A stretch of DNA of 64,000 nt from Bog-473 sp963821755 (GCA_963821755.1 CAWGEX010000004.1:62001-126000); one strand, 5' to 3'; positions 33,116 through 42,109 are shown, counted from the stretch's first letter. The notes: a model not told the origin generated them from the letters alone. Numbers and translations are program-made.

Positions 33116-33679
33116 TTACGCCTTACTGGCCGTGGCCACCCAACCGAAGTCGTTCGTCTTGACCTGGACGCCTCGGAACCCGACTGACACCAGGCGGTCC
33201 GGCAGCTGATCCGGGTCGATCGGGTGGTAAGTATCGCCCTCGTGGTGCGCAGCAAGCTCGGGACTGGCCAAGCTGTCTCCGGCCACCAGGACGCCGCCCG
33301 GTCGGAGAACACGAAGCACCTCTGAGAGCAATCGGTCCTGCAACTGTTGGGTCGCCACATGGTGGAGCATGGTGAAGCAGGCTGCGGCACTGAACCGGCC
33401 GTCTGGGAAGTCGAGTGCCGTGGCGTCACCAATGACGATGGTCACGGCAGCATTGCCAGCGAACCTTTCCTTCAGCATGGCCGCGAGCTCTGCGTCGATT
33501 TCGACTGCCGTCAGACTCCGCAGCCGTTCACCCAAGACATCGGTAGTTGCCCCATAGCCGGGGCCCACCTCCAGCACGTCGTCGCCCAGGTCAACGTCGC
33601 CTAAAGCCCACGGGAGGATGGCGTTGCGCACCACCGCCCGCCACTCATCGCTCCCGCACTGCCTGTGGTTCTCGTTCAC
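33116..33679 (-). CDS. class I SAM-dependent methyltransferase
   Basis: About 187 residues from GTG 33679 (GTG 33703 is possible). DDVLEVGPGYGATTDVLGERL is SAM motif I, LTAVEIDAELAAML motif II with the acidic ribose ligand, FSAAACFTMLHHV motif post-II, and LRVLRPGGVLVAGDSL motif III. It is intact, with a short C-terminal segment DFGWVATASKA. The substrate is unknown. A decayed methyltransferase lies divergent to it. Confidence 0.85.
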   Translation of the reverse strand: MNENHRQCGSDEWRAVVRNAILPWALGDVDLGDDVLEVGPGYGATTDVLGERLRSLTAVEIDAELAAMLKERFAGNAAVTIVIGDATALDFPDGRFSAAACFTMLHHVATQQLQDRLLSEVLRVLRPGGVLVAGDSLASPELAAHHEGDTYHPIDPDQLPDRLVSVGFRGVQVKTNDFGWVATASKA

Positions 33680-33711
33680 GGGGGTAAGTCTGCCCGACCC
33701 CACTCGATACG

Positions 33712-34128
33712 TTGCTGATGCGGTCTCTCAACGTGAAGGGGGGTGCCTCCAAGGCCCGCCGAGCCGGCCTCGATGTCGACTTCCAAACCGGGGTCATCGA
33801 GGACCTGCCCTTCCCCGATACAACGTTCGACGCGGTGACGAGCACCTTGATGATGCACCATCTACCCGAGGACCTGAAACGCCAAGGTCTGGCCGGGATC
33901 GTCCGGGTACTCCGACCCAAAGGGAGCATCGTGGTTGCCGACTTCGACTACCCCGACGGTCATCTGGGGACAACCGAGCCGGCCAAGGACGGTTACGGCG
34001 GAACCGGTGCGCTCCCCAGCCTGCTCCAAGACGCCGGGTTCACCGACATCAACACCGAGCGGATCACCTTCACCCGCCAACACCGCGGCTGGTCAGGCGC
34101 CAGCCTGATATCAGCCGCCAAACCCTGA
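33712..34128 (+). pseudogene. N-terminally truncated SAM methyltransferase
   Basis: 138 codons. VDFQTGVIEDLPFPDTTFDAVTSTLMMHHLPEDL, VRVLRPKGSIVVADFDYPDG and LLQDAGFTDINTERITF are the second half of a UbiE/COQ5-like methyltransferase. SAM motif I is missing and the frame begins in the middle of the fold, so it cannot bind SAM normally. It starts 32 bases from the divergent intact methyltransferase. Confidence 0.7.
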
Positions 34129-34169
34129 ATCTGGACCTGACCCGCATCGCCGAACCCATCTGACGCCAG

Positions 34170-34736
34170 CTACGCCCGCCGGTAGGTGTGGACTTGCACG
34201 CCGTCGGGCCCGACCGTCCTGGCCTCGATGAGGCGCAGCTTCCGCCGGTCGATCCCGTCGGGAAACAAGCGCTTGCCCCGCCCCAGGATCGTCGGGAAGA
34301 CCATCAGCCTGAGCTCGTCCACCAGGTCGTGCTCGAGCAGCGTCCCCACCAGCGTGCCGCTGCCGGCCACAAGGATCACGCCGTTGGTGTCGGCCTTCAG
34401 CTTGGCGATCTGCCCAGGGACGTCGTCGGAGATCACCGTCGTGTTCTGCCACTTGGGATCGGTGAGGGTGGTCGAGACGACGACCTTCTTGCCGCTGTTG
34501 AGCCTGTCGGCGAACTCACCCTCGCGAGACGGCCATGCCGCGGCGAACCCCTCGTAGGTGACACGGCCAAGGAGATGCACCGCGGCCTCCATCAGCTCCT
34601 CCAGCTTGAACTTGTTCCCGTCGTCACCGCGGTCGTACTCGAAGGTCCAGGCGCCGTGCTCGTAGCCCTCGGACCCGCCGGGATCCTCGAATACACCGTC
34701 CACCGAAATGAACTCCGCCACCACCAACTTGCCCAT
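34170..34736 (-). CDS. RibD-C/dihydrofolate reductase-like protein
   Basis: 188 residues from ATG 34736 with AGGAGAAGG upstream. LVVAEFISVDGVFEDPGGSEGYEHGAW, LLGRVTYEGFAAAWPSREGEFADRLNSGKKVVVSTTL, NGVILVAGSGTLVGTLLEHDLVDELRLMVFPTILGRGKRLFP are the hallmarks of the RibD C-terminal family. It is complete. The nearest gene, an AraC regulator on the same strand upstream, may control it. Confidence 0.9.
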   Translation of the reverse strand: MGKLVVAEFISVDGVFEDPGGSEGYEHGAWTFEYDRGDDGNKFKLEELMEAAVHLLGRVTYEGFAAAWPSREGEFADRLNSGKKVVVSTTLTDPKWQNTTVISDDVPGQIAKLKADTNGVILVAGSGTLVGTLLEHDLVDELRLMVFPTILGRGKRLFPDGIDRRKLRLIEARTVGPDGVQVHTYRRA

Positions 34737-34855
34737 CGTCCTTCTCCTCTTTTGAGAGCCGCCCGTGAGACTGCCGCGGGCCCGAGAACTCATTCGGTCT
34801 TCGTGGCGGGCAGGCTACCCAGGGACCGAATCGGTGTCTTGAAGGAAAACGACAA

Positions 34856-35590
34856 CTACCCACCACGAGACGAGGGAGGGTCGACCGGGGAATCGATCGA
34901 CCAATGGCCACCGTGGTTGACCACCTGGGCTGGTGTCTGTCCGATGAACCGCTTCAGTGACCGGGTGAGGTGGGCCTGGTCGGCGTAGCCGAGCAGCGTG
35001 GCAGCGTCTTGAGGCGACAGGCCACCTCCGAGCGCCTCGACGGCCTTCTTGGCCCGGGCGATCTGCCTGATCGTGCTGCGCGTGAGCCCCGTTGCCCGAG
35101 CCACGCGGCGCTGGAGCGTCCGCGTGGAGACCCCGTCGACGTCGGCCTGAAACGACTCGGCGACGACCGGGTCGCGGACGACCAGACCCTGGCTGACCAG
35201 ACGATCGACGAACACGTCGGCGTTCCCGGGAGTGGGGATCTCACAGCGGGAGCCGTCGAACCAGACCGAGCTCGGCGTCGCGGCGGGCAGCGTCACCGCC
35301 CGGTCGACCAGGCCCGCAAGCGGGACGGCGGGCATGAACGTCCCGAGACTGAACACGATTCCGAAGAACTCGGCATCCGCGGGTATCGGCGTGACCGTCG
35401 CTCTCGTCTCGGGGCCCCGGACTGTGAGCTGCGTGACGTCGCGTTGGGTCGTGACCACGATCTGCCAGCGGCTCACAGCGATCGAGATGAAAGCCGGCTC
35501 CGGCTCGCTGCGGCTCGTCCACGCCTTCTCGACGAAACCGGAGTCCGAGCCCCACTCGTCGATGACGAACAACTCCGCAGCCCGCTTCAT
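34856..35590 (-). CDS. AraC-family regulator
   Basis: 244 residues from ATG 35590. The C-terminal 100 residues hold two HTH motifs: GVSTRTLQRRVARATGLTRSTIRQIARAKKAVEAL and LSPQDAATLLGYADQAHLTRSLKRFIGQTPAQV, the AraC signature. The N-terminal 140 residues form an effector domain without clear relatives here (WQIVVTTQRDVTQLTVRGPET). It is upstream of the DHFR-like gene and divergent from nothing obvious. Confidence 0.9.
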   Translation of the reverse strand: MKRAAELFVIDEWGSDSGFVEKAWTSRSEPEPAFISIAVSRWQIVVTTQRDVTQLTVRGPETRATVTPIPADAEFFGIVFSLGTFMPAVPLAGLVDRAVTLPAATPSSVWFDGSRCEIPTPGNADVFVDRLVSQGLVVRDPVVAESFQADVDGVSTRTLQRRVARATGLTRSTIRQIARAKKAVEALGGGLSPQDAATLLGYADQAHLTRSLKRFIGQTPAQVVNHGGHWSIDSPVDPPSSRGG

Positions 35591-35702
35591 GTGACCAGGC
35601 CCCCTCCGCTCCACGCGGCGGTCGAACTACCCGCACAGACTGCTGGCCCTGGACGCGCCACCGCCCAGCCACTGGCCGGAAAGAACGACACGTATCGTCG
35701 CA

Positions 35703-36452
35703 TCAGTCGTCGAGGAAGGGGACGACCATGGCCAGGATCCGTTCGGGGCTGCGGGTCATGTCCATGTGGGTCGTGCCGGGGAGCACGGCGAGCTGGCCGT
35801 GTGGCAGCAGCTCGGCCGCCTCGACGGCGTCGGACACGCGGATGAAGTCATCGTCGCCGACGAGCACCAACGTCGGGGTCTCCACCGCCCGCAGGTCGTC
35901 GGCGGTCCAGCCGACGTAGGCCTTGGTGACCATTGTCGCCACCTTCTCCTGCGAGGGCTGTCGAACTGGGAGGGATCGGGGGCGACGGCCTCGTAGGCGT
36001 CGCGCATGGCCTGGAAGTCGGCATCGGTCGGCATCGGCCCGGGGACCTCGTCGGGGGTGGCCTCCCGACTCCGGTAGTCGGCCGACGCCACGACGAGGCG
36101 GCGGACGACCTTGCGGGTGGCGCATGACGAGCGACCACCCGACCAACCCGCCGAGGCTGAAGCCGAAGACGTCGGCCTCCTCGATCCCGAGGTGGGCGAG
36201 GAGGGCGGCGACGTCGTCGGCCAGCTGGTCGATCGACATCGTTCGGTCGGCGTCGGCCGTGCGTCCGTGACCCTGCAGTTCGACGGCGATCACCTGGCGG
36301 CGCGCCGCCAGCGTGGGGAGCATCGGGCCGAACATGAAGTCGATCGTGAGCACCCCGCCGTGGAGCAGCACGAGCGGTCGCCCGCGTCCGTGGATCTCGT
36401 AGTACAGCCGCAGCCCGTTGATGTCGGCGAAGGCACGCGTGGGATCATCCAT
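35703..36452 (-). CDS. alpha/beta hydrolase, two compensating frameshifts
   Basis: The ends read as a normal enzyme: YYEIHGRGRPLVLLHGGVL, the nucleophile GFSLGGLVGW, then PTLVLVGDDDFI and the His in GTTHMDMT. The middle of the frame is out of phase: the correct protein there is in another frame (KVVRRLVVASADYRSREATPDE, AMRDAYEAVAPDPSQFDSP). The shift opens near 36115 after MRHP and closes near 35955 before SQEKVATMVTK. Two small indels that restore the frame suggest sequence errors. The substrate is unknown. Confidence 0.75.
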   Translation of the reverse strand: MDDPTRAFADINGLRLYYEIHGRGRPLVLLHGGVLTIDFMFGPMLPTLAARRQVIAVELQGHGRTADADRTMSIDQLADDVAALLAHLGIEEADVFGFSLGGLVGWSLVMRHPQGRPPPRRGVGRLPESGGHPRRGPRADADRCRLPGHARRLRGRRPRSLPVRQPSQEKVATMVTKAYVGWTADDLRAVETPTLVLVGDDDFIRVSDAVEAAELLPHGQLAVLPGTTHMDMTRSPERILAMVVPFLDD

Positions 36453-36827
36453 GCCGGTTGAGACGCTCGAGGCCGCGCCAACTCATCGGGAAGCTGATCG
36501 AAACGCGCGATCATCGAGCCGTACACGCCCACACCGACGAGTCGCATCGGGAAGACCCGCTGCCCGCTGCTTTCTGGGCACAACGAATCGCGTAGTCGAC
36601 AGCCTGACCAAGTTCTTCCGTTGGCCCCTGTCCGTGTGAGCAATCATGAGAGGGCAAGAGGAATGACGGAGGAGTGAGAGCGAAGTCGCTGGTTCAAATC
36701 GCTGGCTAAACACGCCCGCGAGCGCTTTTCACGCCCACTTTTTGGCCTCTGACCTGCGTTGATGGCAGCCCCTGGCACAGGTGGCCTCGGCCCGATTTAC
36801 GCGTCAACTGCGACCGAATCCGTCAGG
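36453..36827. other. gap without recognised genes
   Basis: Nothing coding is supported. At about 36691 a GGTTCAAATCGCTGG string looks like a tRNA T-arm, but no acceptor or anticodon stem can be drawn around it. Confidence 0.3.
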
Positions 36828-37050
36828 GTACCAGTCGATGCCGTGGTGTGGCTTGATGATGAAAGTGCCGCCTGACCTGGGTCGGTCCTCTCCGACCTGC
36901 AGCTCGTTGCTGCGTACTGATCCACGCAAAACGCGCCCGGACGTTCGATAGGGGCCGCAATTCCGGGTGTTCGTGGGTTCACATCGGCGCAAATCGCTAC
37001 GACCGGACCTTCGGGTTTGAGACCAAGGTCGCTAAGGGACCTCTGTCCAG
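36828..37050 (+). repeat. long direct repeat, copy A
   Basis: This stretch matches 40837-41060 in order over two blocks: 36828-36884 with 40837-40892 and 36951-37019 with 40961-41028. Shared strings include CGCCTGACCTGGGTC and AATTCCGGGTG. In one frame both end in a peptide of the form VPVxAVxWLDDESxA before a stop. It lies just after the FtsX permease stop. Confidence 0.7.
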
Positions 37051-37066
37051 ATGTGGTTCAACGCGG

Positions 37067-39307
37067 TCAGTCGTTTCGGGCGACTTCGGGTCCCGTCATC
37101 CGGTTGATGAGCGGGAACGTCGAGGCGATGATCGCGAGCGACGCGGCGAGTCCGCCAACCACGGTCGCCCAGTATGCGATCCCGGGGAAGCGGAACGCGA
37201 TGTCGACTTGGGAGTGAAGATAGAGCGCAGCGGACACGAGGCCGACCACGATCGACACGGCTGCGACAAGGAGGAGTGGAAGGGCACTCTCCAACGCGAC
37301 GACGCGATGCAGGAGCTTGGTGGGGGCACCGGTGAGCCTGAGCAGGCTGAACGGGCGCCGACGCTCGCCCAAGCCGGCGACGATGTTCACAGCGAGACTG
37401 CAGGCGGCGATGATGAGGCTTGCCACGATGATGATGTCGGTCATGTCCTCGATCATCGTAAGAAGGCGCGCGTTCGAAGGATCGAGCGACTCGACTCCGA
37501 GCGGCTGTCCCTGGAAGGGAAACGCCCGTTCGAGCGTGGTCCGCACCCGTTCGAGCGATCTCGCCGACCCGTCGGTGGCGACCACAACAGCGTTGACTGG
37601 AAGACGCGCGACCTTCGCCGCGGAGAGGTGCGCGGACGGCCACGCCGTCGACGACGCGTGCGAGTTGTGCCCGAGTTCGTTCGAAAGGAAGTAGCCGATA
37701 CTCGCCACCGTCGCTCCTCGAGCGCACGTGCCGATCGCCGGCGTGTTCTCCAGCTGGGTGCACGCGACGACCCCAGCCGGCCCGCCCCAGTTCGCCTGCT
37801 GACCATGCAGGACTTGGTGGACCACCGCCACCCCACGCACGCCCGGCGTGGCGTTGAGCTCGGCCAGCACCTGGCCTGGGACCGAAGGTACTTGCGCGGA
37901 AGCGGGACAGTTCGACGTCGAGAAGCTGCAGAACGGTTCGGCGAGGGTGTCCTTTCCGGCGGTTCCTCCTCCAGAGCTGCTGACGGTGGCGATGGAGGTA
38001 AGCGCCCCGATCAGGGCGCTCGCCACGAAAAGGGCGATCACGAGCCCACTGATGAACCGGAATGCCGCTTTGGGATTGTCGAGGAGCCGGCGGCCGGCGA
38101 TGAGCGTCGCGGGGCGACTGGCCCGCCTCGTCATGAGTCGGGAACCAGCGGTCGTCAACCACGGTCCAGCCAGAACCAGCCCCACGACAAGGAGTACGAA
38201 TCCCACGAGCAACTCGAGAAGCTGGCCACCATTGCTGCCCGGCTTGCCGTGCGCGTCGAAGTAGGCGAGTACCGCGATGCCGGCCACGAGCGGGATGATC
38301 CGTACCATCCGCGGTGGGCGTGACGACGCTCGCCGGTTCACGCTGAGCGGCGATATCTGGACCCGACGAAGTGCGACCAGCGCGGACACGACCGCGGCGA
38401 CCGGGACGCCAATCACGACCAGTACGACGTCGATCCCGTGCAGTGAGAGGTCTCCTGGCGCGAAAGGCGCTCCCGTGAACGGCACGTGGTAGAGCAGCGG
38501 CCGGAAGGCGAAGAAGAGTGCGAAGCCGACGGCGACGCCCACGAGCGCCGCCACCACCGCCTCGACCGCGGAGACCACAGAAATCTGACGCGGCGTCGCG
38601 CCGACGAGCCGCATGGCGGCGAAGCGTTCCTCGCGCCGCGCCGCCGACAGCCGGCTCGCCGTGGCGATCAGGATGAGCACCGGCAGCAATAGGAACACGG
38701 CTCCGCCAGCCAGGATCCACTGCAGATCAGGTCCGCTCCCGACGGGGTTCTGGCAGGCGTAGCAGTTAGCGGGCGTGCGCTGGATGGTTCCCACCTCGAC
38801 CGCACCAGGTGCCCGCGAGAGCTGGCTCGTGGTGTGGCCGATGACGATGATCAGCGAGTTCGGGGACGGAAGCGCCGCTGCGCCGATGGTCCCAATTTGG
38901 CGCCCCGGAAACCGCTCACGAAGCTCGTTCGCCGGCTGGGACGCGATGAGCGTCGTGAGTGCCGGCGAGGCGTAGTACTCGCCCGGTTCCGGCAGGTGGG
39001 TAATCCCCGGCGGGACCGCAGCCTTCGGTCCGGCCGCGGCAACGTCGACGCGATCGACCGCCTGGCTACCGAACTGATCGACGCTCGACAGCCACCACAG
39101 CCCGTCCGATGTCGACGTCGGTCGTGACGTTTGCGCCGCCGAGTCGAGCCACGCACCACGGTCGGTCTGAGCGTTCAGACCGTTGCCACCGGCCAGGGCA
39201 GCCAGCAGCAGTCCGACGCCGAGGGCGACGGCTGCCGCGGTGACGAAGACGCGGACCATGGCCTCTTTGCCCCCGTTCAGGCTGAGACGGAGCCCGAGTC
39301 GGATCAT
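37067..39307 (-). CDS. FtsX-like ABC transporter permease
   Basis: 746 residues. There is an N-terminal helix (VFVTAAAVALGVGLLLAALAG), a large extracytoplasmic region, and two FtsX-type transmembrane blocks (ILAGGAVFLLLPVLILIATA followed by RREERFAAMRLVGATPRQISVVSAVEAVVAALVG, and at the end RRPFSLLRLTGAPTKLLHRVVALESALPLLL). The LRLVGA-type motif in each half is typical of MacB/FtsX permeases. Its ATG overlaps the ATPase stop by 4 bases. It probably exports or senses an envelope compound, under PadR control. Confidence 0.9.
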   Translation of the reverse strand: MIRLGLRLSLNGGKEAMVRVFVTAAAVALGVGLLLAALAGGNGLNAQTDRGAWLDSAAQTSRPTSTSDGLWWLSSVDQFGSQAVDRVDVAAAGPKAAVPPGITHLPEPGEYYASPALTTLIASQPANELRERFPGRQIGTIGAAALPSPNSLIIVIGHTTSQLSRAPGAVEVGTIQRTPANCYACQNPVGSGPDLQWILAGGAVFLLLPVLILIATASRLSAARREERFAAMRLVGATPRQISVVSAVEAVVAALVGVAVGFALFFAFRPLLYHVPFTGAPFAPGDLSLHGIDVVLVVIGVPVAAVVSALVALRRVQISPLSVNRRASSRPPRMVRIIPLVAGIAVLAYFDAHGKPGSNGGQLLELLVGFVLLVVGLVLAGPWLTTAGSRLMTRRASRPATLIAGRRLLDNPKAAFRFISGLVIALFVASALIGALTSIATVSSSGGGTAGKDTLAEPFCSFSTSNCPASAQVPSVPGQVLAELNATPGVRGVAVVHQVLHGQQANWGGPAGVVACTQLENTPAIGTCARGATVASIGYFLSNELGHNSHASSTAWPSAHLSAAKVARLPVNAVVVATDGSARSLERVRTTLERAFPFQGQPLGVESLDPSNARLLTMIEDMTDIIIVASLIIAACSLAVNIVAGLGERRRPFSLLRLTGAPTKLLHRVVALESALPLLLVAAVSIVVGLVSAALYLHSQVDIAFRFPGIAYWATVVGGLAASLAIIASTFPLINRMTGPEVARND

Positions 39308-40021
39308 CCGAGCATCTCCTCGGTCGAGGTCACGACACCGTCGCGCAGTATCACTTCGCGGTCCGCGTAGGCGGCGACGCGTGCCTCGTGGGTGACGAGG
39401 ACGACCGTGGTTCCCTCCTCCCGGGCCACCGAGGTCATCAGGTCCATGACGATCTCTCCGGTCATCGAATCGAGTGATCCCGTCGGTTCGTCGGCGAAGA
39501 GCACCTCAGGCTGGGCGACCATTCCACGCGCCAGCGCGACACGCTGCGCCTGCCCGCCGGACATCTCTCCGGCACGGTGACGTTCCAAGCCCTCGAGTTG
39601 AAGTCGTTCGAACCAGGTCCGAGCGACGCGCGAGAGCCTCCTGGCGGCGAGCTCCCCCGAGAAGGAGCGGTAGCGCGACGTTCTCTTCCGCAGTGAGCTC
39701 CGGCACGAGCTGGCCGAACTGGAAGACAAACCCGAAACGGTCTCGTCGCAGCGAACTCCGTTGCTTCTCGTTCATCGTGTCGAGGCGCTCACCGTCGACG
39801 TGAATCTGGCCCGACTTGGGAACGAGGATGCCCGCCAAGCAGTGGAGCAGCGTCGACTTGCCCGAGCCGCTCGGCCCCATCATGGCGAGGACCTCGCCCT
39901 TTTTCACCGCGAGGCTCGCCCCACGAAGCGCTGGCGTTTCCCCGAACGAGAGGACGAGGTTCCGGGCCTCAAGGACCGTACCGCGTACGAGCATCACATC
40001 GGAACCGCTCGCCGTACTCAC
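39304..40021 (-). CDS. ABC ATP-binding protein (MacB/LolD type), one frameshift
   Basis: From GTG 40021, which overlaps the PadR stop. The first part has Walker A MGPSGSGKSTLLHCLAG and the Q-loop FVFQFGQLVPELT; the second, in another frame, has GEMSGGQAQRVALARGMV and Walker B EVLFADEPTGSLD. Removing one C from the CCCCC at 39654-39658 joins them as ALPLLLGELAARRLS. The operon PadR-ATPase-permease is complete. The shift is likely a sequence error. Confidence 0.8.
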
Positions 40022-40542
40022 GAGACCACCACCTCGGCCAATGCCGGCAGGCGAGCCGCCGTCATGTCGATCCACCGAAGATCGGCCTCGAGGTGGAAGA
40101 GGCCATGATCGGCCAAGAGTGCGTCGACGAGGTCACCCTCACGCTTGAGCGCGGTCAGCTCACGCATCCTGCGCAGATGTGCCGCCCGTTGCGTGTCGAG
40201 GTAGCGGTCGGCGGAACGGCCCAACATGAGTGCGAAGACCACCTTGACGAAGAGATCGGTCTGCAGATGCGGCGCCGGCTCAATTGGCTGGCTCAGCCAC
40301 GTCTCGAATTCATGCTTCCCGCCGTCGGTGATGGCATAGAGCTTTCGATCGGGTCCCCCTCCTGCCTCCATCTCTCCTGGCGCGACCTTCCCGTCACGGG
40401 TGAGGCGGGCCAAGGTGGCATAGACCTGGCCAAAATCGAGTGGTTTGTCCCGGCCGAAGTAGGCGTCGTAGTCGCGTTTGAGGTCATAGCCATAGCTCGG
40501 TTCACGCTCGAGAAGGCCAAGGAGGGCAATGGGAACGCTCAT
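40018..40542 (-). CDS. PadR-family regulator
   Basis: 174 residues. SVPIALLGLLEREPSYGYDLKRDYDAYFG and FGQVYATLARLTRDGKVAPGEMEAGGGPDRKLYAITDGGKHEFETWLSQP are the winged helix of PadR proteins; the C-terminal helical part with RAAHLRRMRELTAL is the dimer domain of long PadR members. It leads the operon with the ABC exporter. Tandem 13-base repeats in its promoter are the likely operator. Confidence 0.92.
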   Translation of the reverse strand: MSVPIALLGLLEREPSYGYDLKRDYDAYFGRDKPLDFGQVYATLARLTRDGKVAPGEMEAGGGPDRKLYAITDGGKHEFETWLSQPIEPAPHLQTDLFVKVVFALMLGRSADRYLDTQRAAHLRRMRELTALKREGDLVDALLADHGLFHLEADLRWIDMTAARLPALAEVVVS

Positions 40543-40557
40543 GCCAACAACAGTACA

Positions 40558-40596
40558 CTGAGACTATAGTTTGAGTCAATAGCTTGAGTCAATAGC
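40558..40596 (-). promoter_or_regulatory. PadR promoter with tandem 13-base repeats
   Basis: TTGAGTCAATAGC occurs twice without gap (40571-40583, 40584-40596), and a degenerate third copy follows at 40558-40570. On the minus strand -35 TTGACT (40592 to 40587) and -10 TATAGT (40568 to 40563) lie 18 bases apart inside the repeats. Confidence 0.75.
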
Positions 40597-40836
40597 TCAG
40601 CTCTTCTCGGATCCGGTCCTACGAAGGGCGATCGGAACCTTGTGCTGCACCAACCGAACGACACGGTCCCCGAAACAGTCACCAACACGGACTGCGTGAG
40701 GAGCGTTCGGCCAGAGTGGGCACTAAGGCCGCGGCAACTACCCGTCATCCACTCCATCGTCCCAGCTCAACGACCGGTTGCAACTACGAGATATCTATGG
40801 CCTGATACTCGCGCCAGCTACGACCGAGCCGCGATC
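40597..40836. other. gap without recognised genes
   Basis: No gene is supported here. One frame stays open for 81 codons up to 40884 and ends in the WLDDES peptide shared with repeat copy A, but no start or domain is convincing. Confidence 0.3.
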
Positions 40837-41060
40837 GTACCGGTGAACGCCGTGCTGTGGCTGGATGACGAAAGTGTCGCCTGACCTGGGTCATCCTCCT
40901 CCGACCCGTCATTGGACCCGGCGCCGCACGCGATGGGGTAGACCGCGTTCCAAGAACTAGCGGCCGCGAATTCCGGGTGGTCGTAGGTTCATATGGGTGT
41001 CGTAACTACGACCGATCCTTCGGGTTCGTTACCCGAAGGTCTGAGGGATCTTGCCCAGTC
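40837..41060 (+). repeat. long direct repeat, copy B
   Basis: Counterpart of 36828-37050, about 4.0 kb away, same orientation. Inside it GGTCGTAG and CTACGACC (40978-41013) form an 8-base inverted repeat, and CCTTCGGGT/ACCCGAAGG (41017-41039) a 9-base hairpin with a 5-base loop. The module between the copies is the PadR-ABC-FtsX operon. Confidence 0.7.
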
Positions 41061-41173
41061 AGACCGATGGGCGCCCGTGGGGTCCAACCCACCCTCAGTA
41101 GGGCACACCCCCGATCCGAGCGCGTCAAGGACGCCCTGCGCCGAGGACAATCCCGCCGAGTTCAACCTGGGGG

Positions 41174-41223
41174 TTGACAACCAGGCAACGGCGACATACC
41201 GTCGTATTCAACTAACGAGTTGA
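41174..41223 (+). promoter_or_regulatory. ArsR promoter and operator
   Basis: TTGACA (41174-41179), 17 bases, TACCGT (41197-41202). Just downstream TCAACT (41208-41213) and AGTTGA (41218-41223) form a perfect 6-base inverted repeat with a 4-base centre. GAGGAGG follows before GTG 41233. Confidence 0.8.
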
Positions 41224-41232
41224 GGAGGATGG

Positions 41233-41590
41233 GTGGCTGGGCAGGCGATCGTGACTGTGTTCTCGGCGTTGGCCGACGAGACGAGGCTCGACATCTTCAC
41301 CCGCCTCGCCACCGGCGACGCGACGTTGAGCGAGCTGGCCGAGCATTACGACATGTCCATTCAGGCGGTGTCCAAGCACCTCTCGGTGCTCGAGGACGCC
41401 GGGGATCGTGTCCCGCCGGCGCGAGGCACAGCGTCGACCGGTCCGATTGGAAGCGGAGGTGTTCGACCTCATGACCAAGTGGATCGAGCGATATCGCCAG
41501 AACGCCGAGGTCCGCTACCAGCGTCTCGACCAGTTGCTCGCCCGACTCGACGACCAGACCCCCGACAACGACAAAGGAGCAATGACATGA
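41233..41590 (+). CDS. ArsR-family regulator, one frameshift
   Basis: The winged helix ALADETRLDIFTRLATGDATLSELAEHYDMSIQAVSKHLSVLEDAG is followed, after a shift, by VSRRREAQRRPVRLEAEVFDLMTKWIERYRQNAEVRYQRLDQLL, the normal C-terminus. Deleting one G from GGGG at 41401-41404 joins them. Without this correction the frame runs into the next gene and gives a false fusion. The corrected stop overlaps the SRPBCC start by 4 bases. Operator and promoter lie upstream. Confidence 0.82.
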
Positions 41591-42072
41591 CGACCACGAC
41601 CAACCGAGAGGCCGAGATCACCATCGACGACAAGACGCCGTCGATCACGATCGTCCGGGAGTTCGACGCCCCGGCCAAGGCGGTCTACCGGGCACACACC
41701 GAACCGGAGCTGTTCGTGCAATGGGTAGGCCCCGACAGCCTCGATTCCAGCCGCGTCGACCGCTGGGACTGCCGCACCGGTGGCGAGTGGCGCTACGTCT
41801 CCACTCGAAATGACGAGGAGCACTGGTTCCGGGGTTGCTTCCACGAAGTCCGGCCCAACGAGCTCATCGTCCAAACCTTCACCTACGAGCCGATGGCAGA
41901 CAGCGTGTCGCTCGGACGCTTCCTCTTCGAGGACCTACCGGGCGGGCGCTGCCGGCTCACCGCGACCTCGCTGGTCGACAGCTTCGAAGCCCGCGACGCG
42001 TTCGTCGCCAGCGGCATGGACGTCGGCGTCCAGGAGGGCTATCGCAAGCTCGACGGGCTCCTCGCTCGATGA
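41587..42072 (+). CDS. SRPBCC (AHSA1-like) protein
   Basis: 161 residues from ATG 41587 with AAAGGAG upstream. ITIVREFDAPAKAVYRAHTEPELFVQWVGPDSLDSSRVDRWDCRTGGEWRYV and DVGVQEGYRKLDGLLAR are the AHSA1 pattern. It is coupled to the ArsR gene, the second such module in the window (see 28071-28918), and shares only moderate similarity with it. A DHFR-like gene follows on the same strand. Confidence 0.88.
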   Translation: MTTTTNREAEITIDDKTPSITIVREFDAPAKAVYRAHTEPELFVQWVGPDSLDSSRVDRWDCRTGGEWRYVSTRNDEEHWFRGCFHEVRPNELIVQTFTYEPMADSVSLGRFLFEDLPGGRCRLTATSLVDSFEARDAFVASGMDVGVQEGYRKLDGLLAR

Positions 42073-42109
42073 TGGCCGCAGCTGCGATCGACGAGCCGAG
42101 GAGTGCACC

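Noticed and set aside
36685..36710. tRNA-like T-arm string
   Set aside because: No acceptor, D- or anticodon stem can be formed around it.
41233..42072. Single 279-residue ArsR-SRPBCC fusion
   Set aside because: The middle is out-of-frame sequence; correcting one G in 41401-41404 restores a normal ArsR ending and an ATGA overlap with a separate SRPBCC gene.
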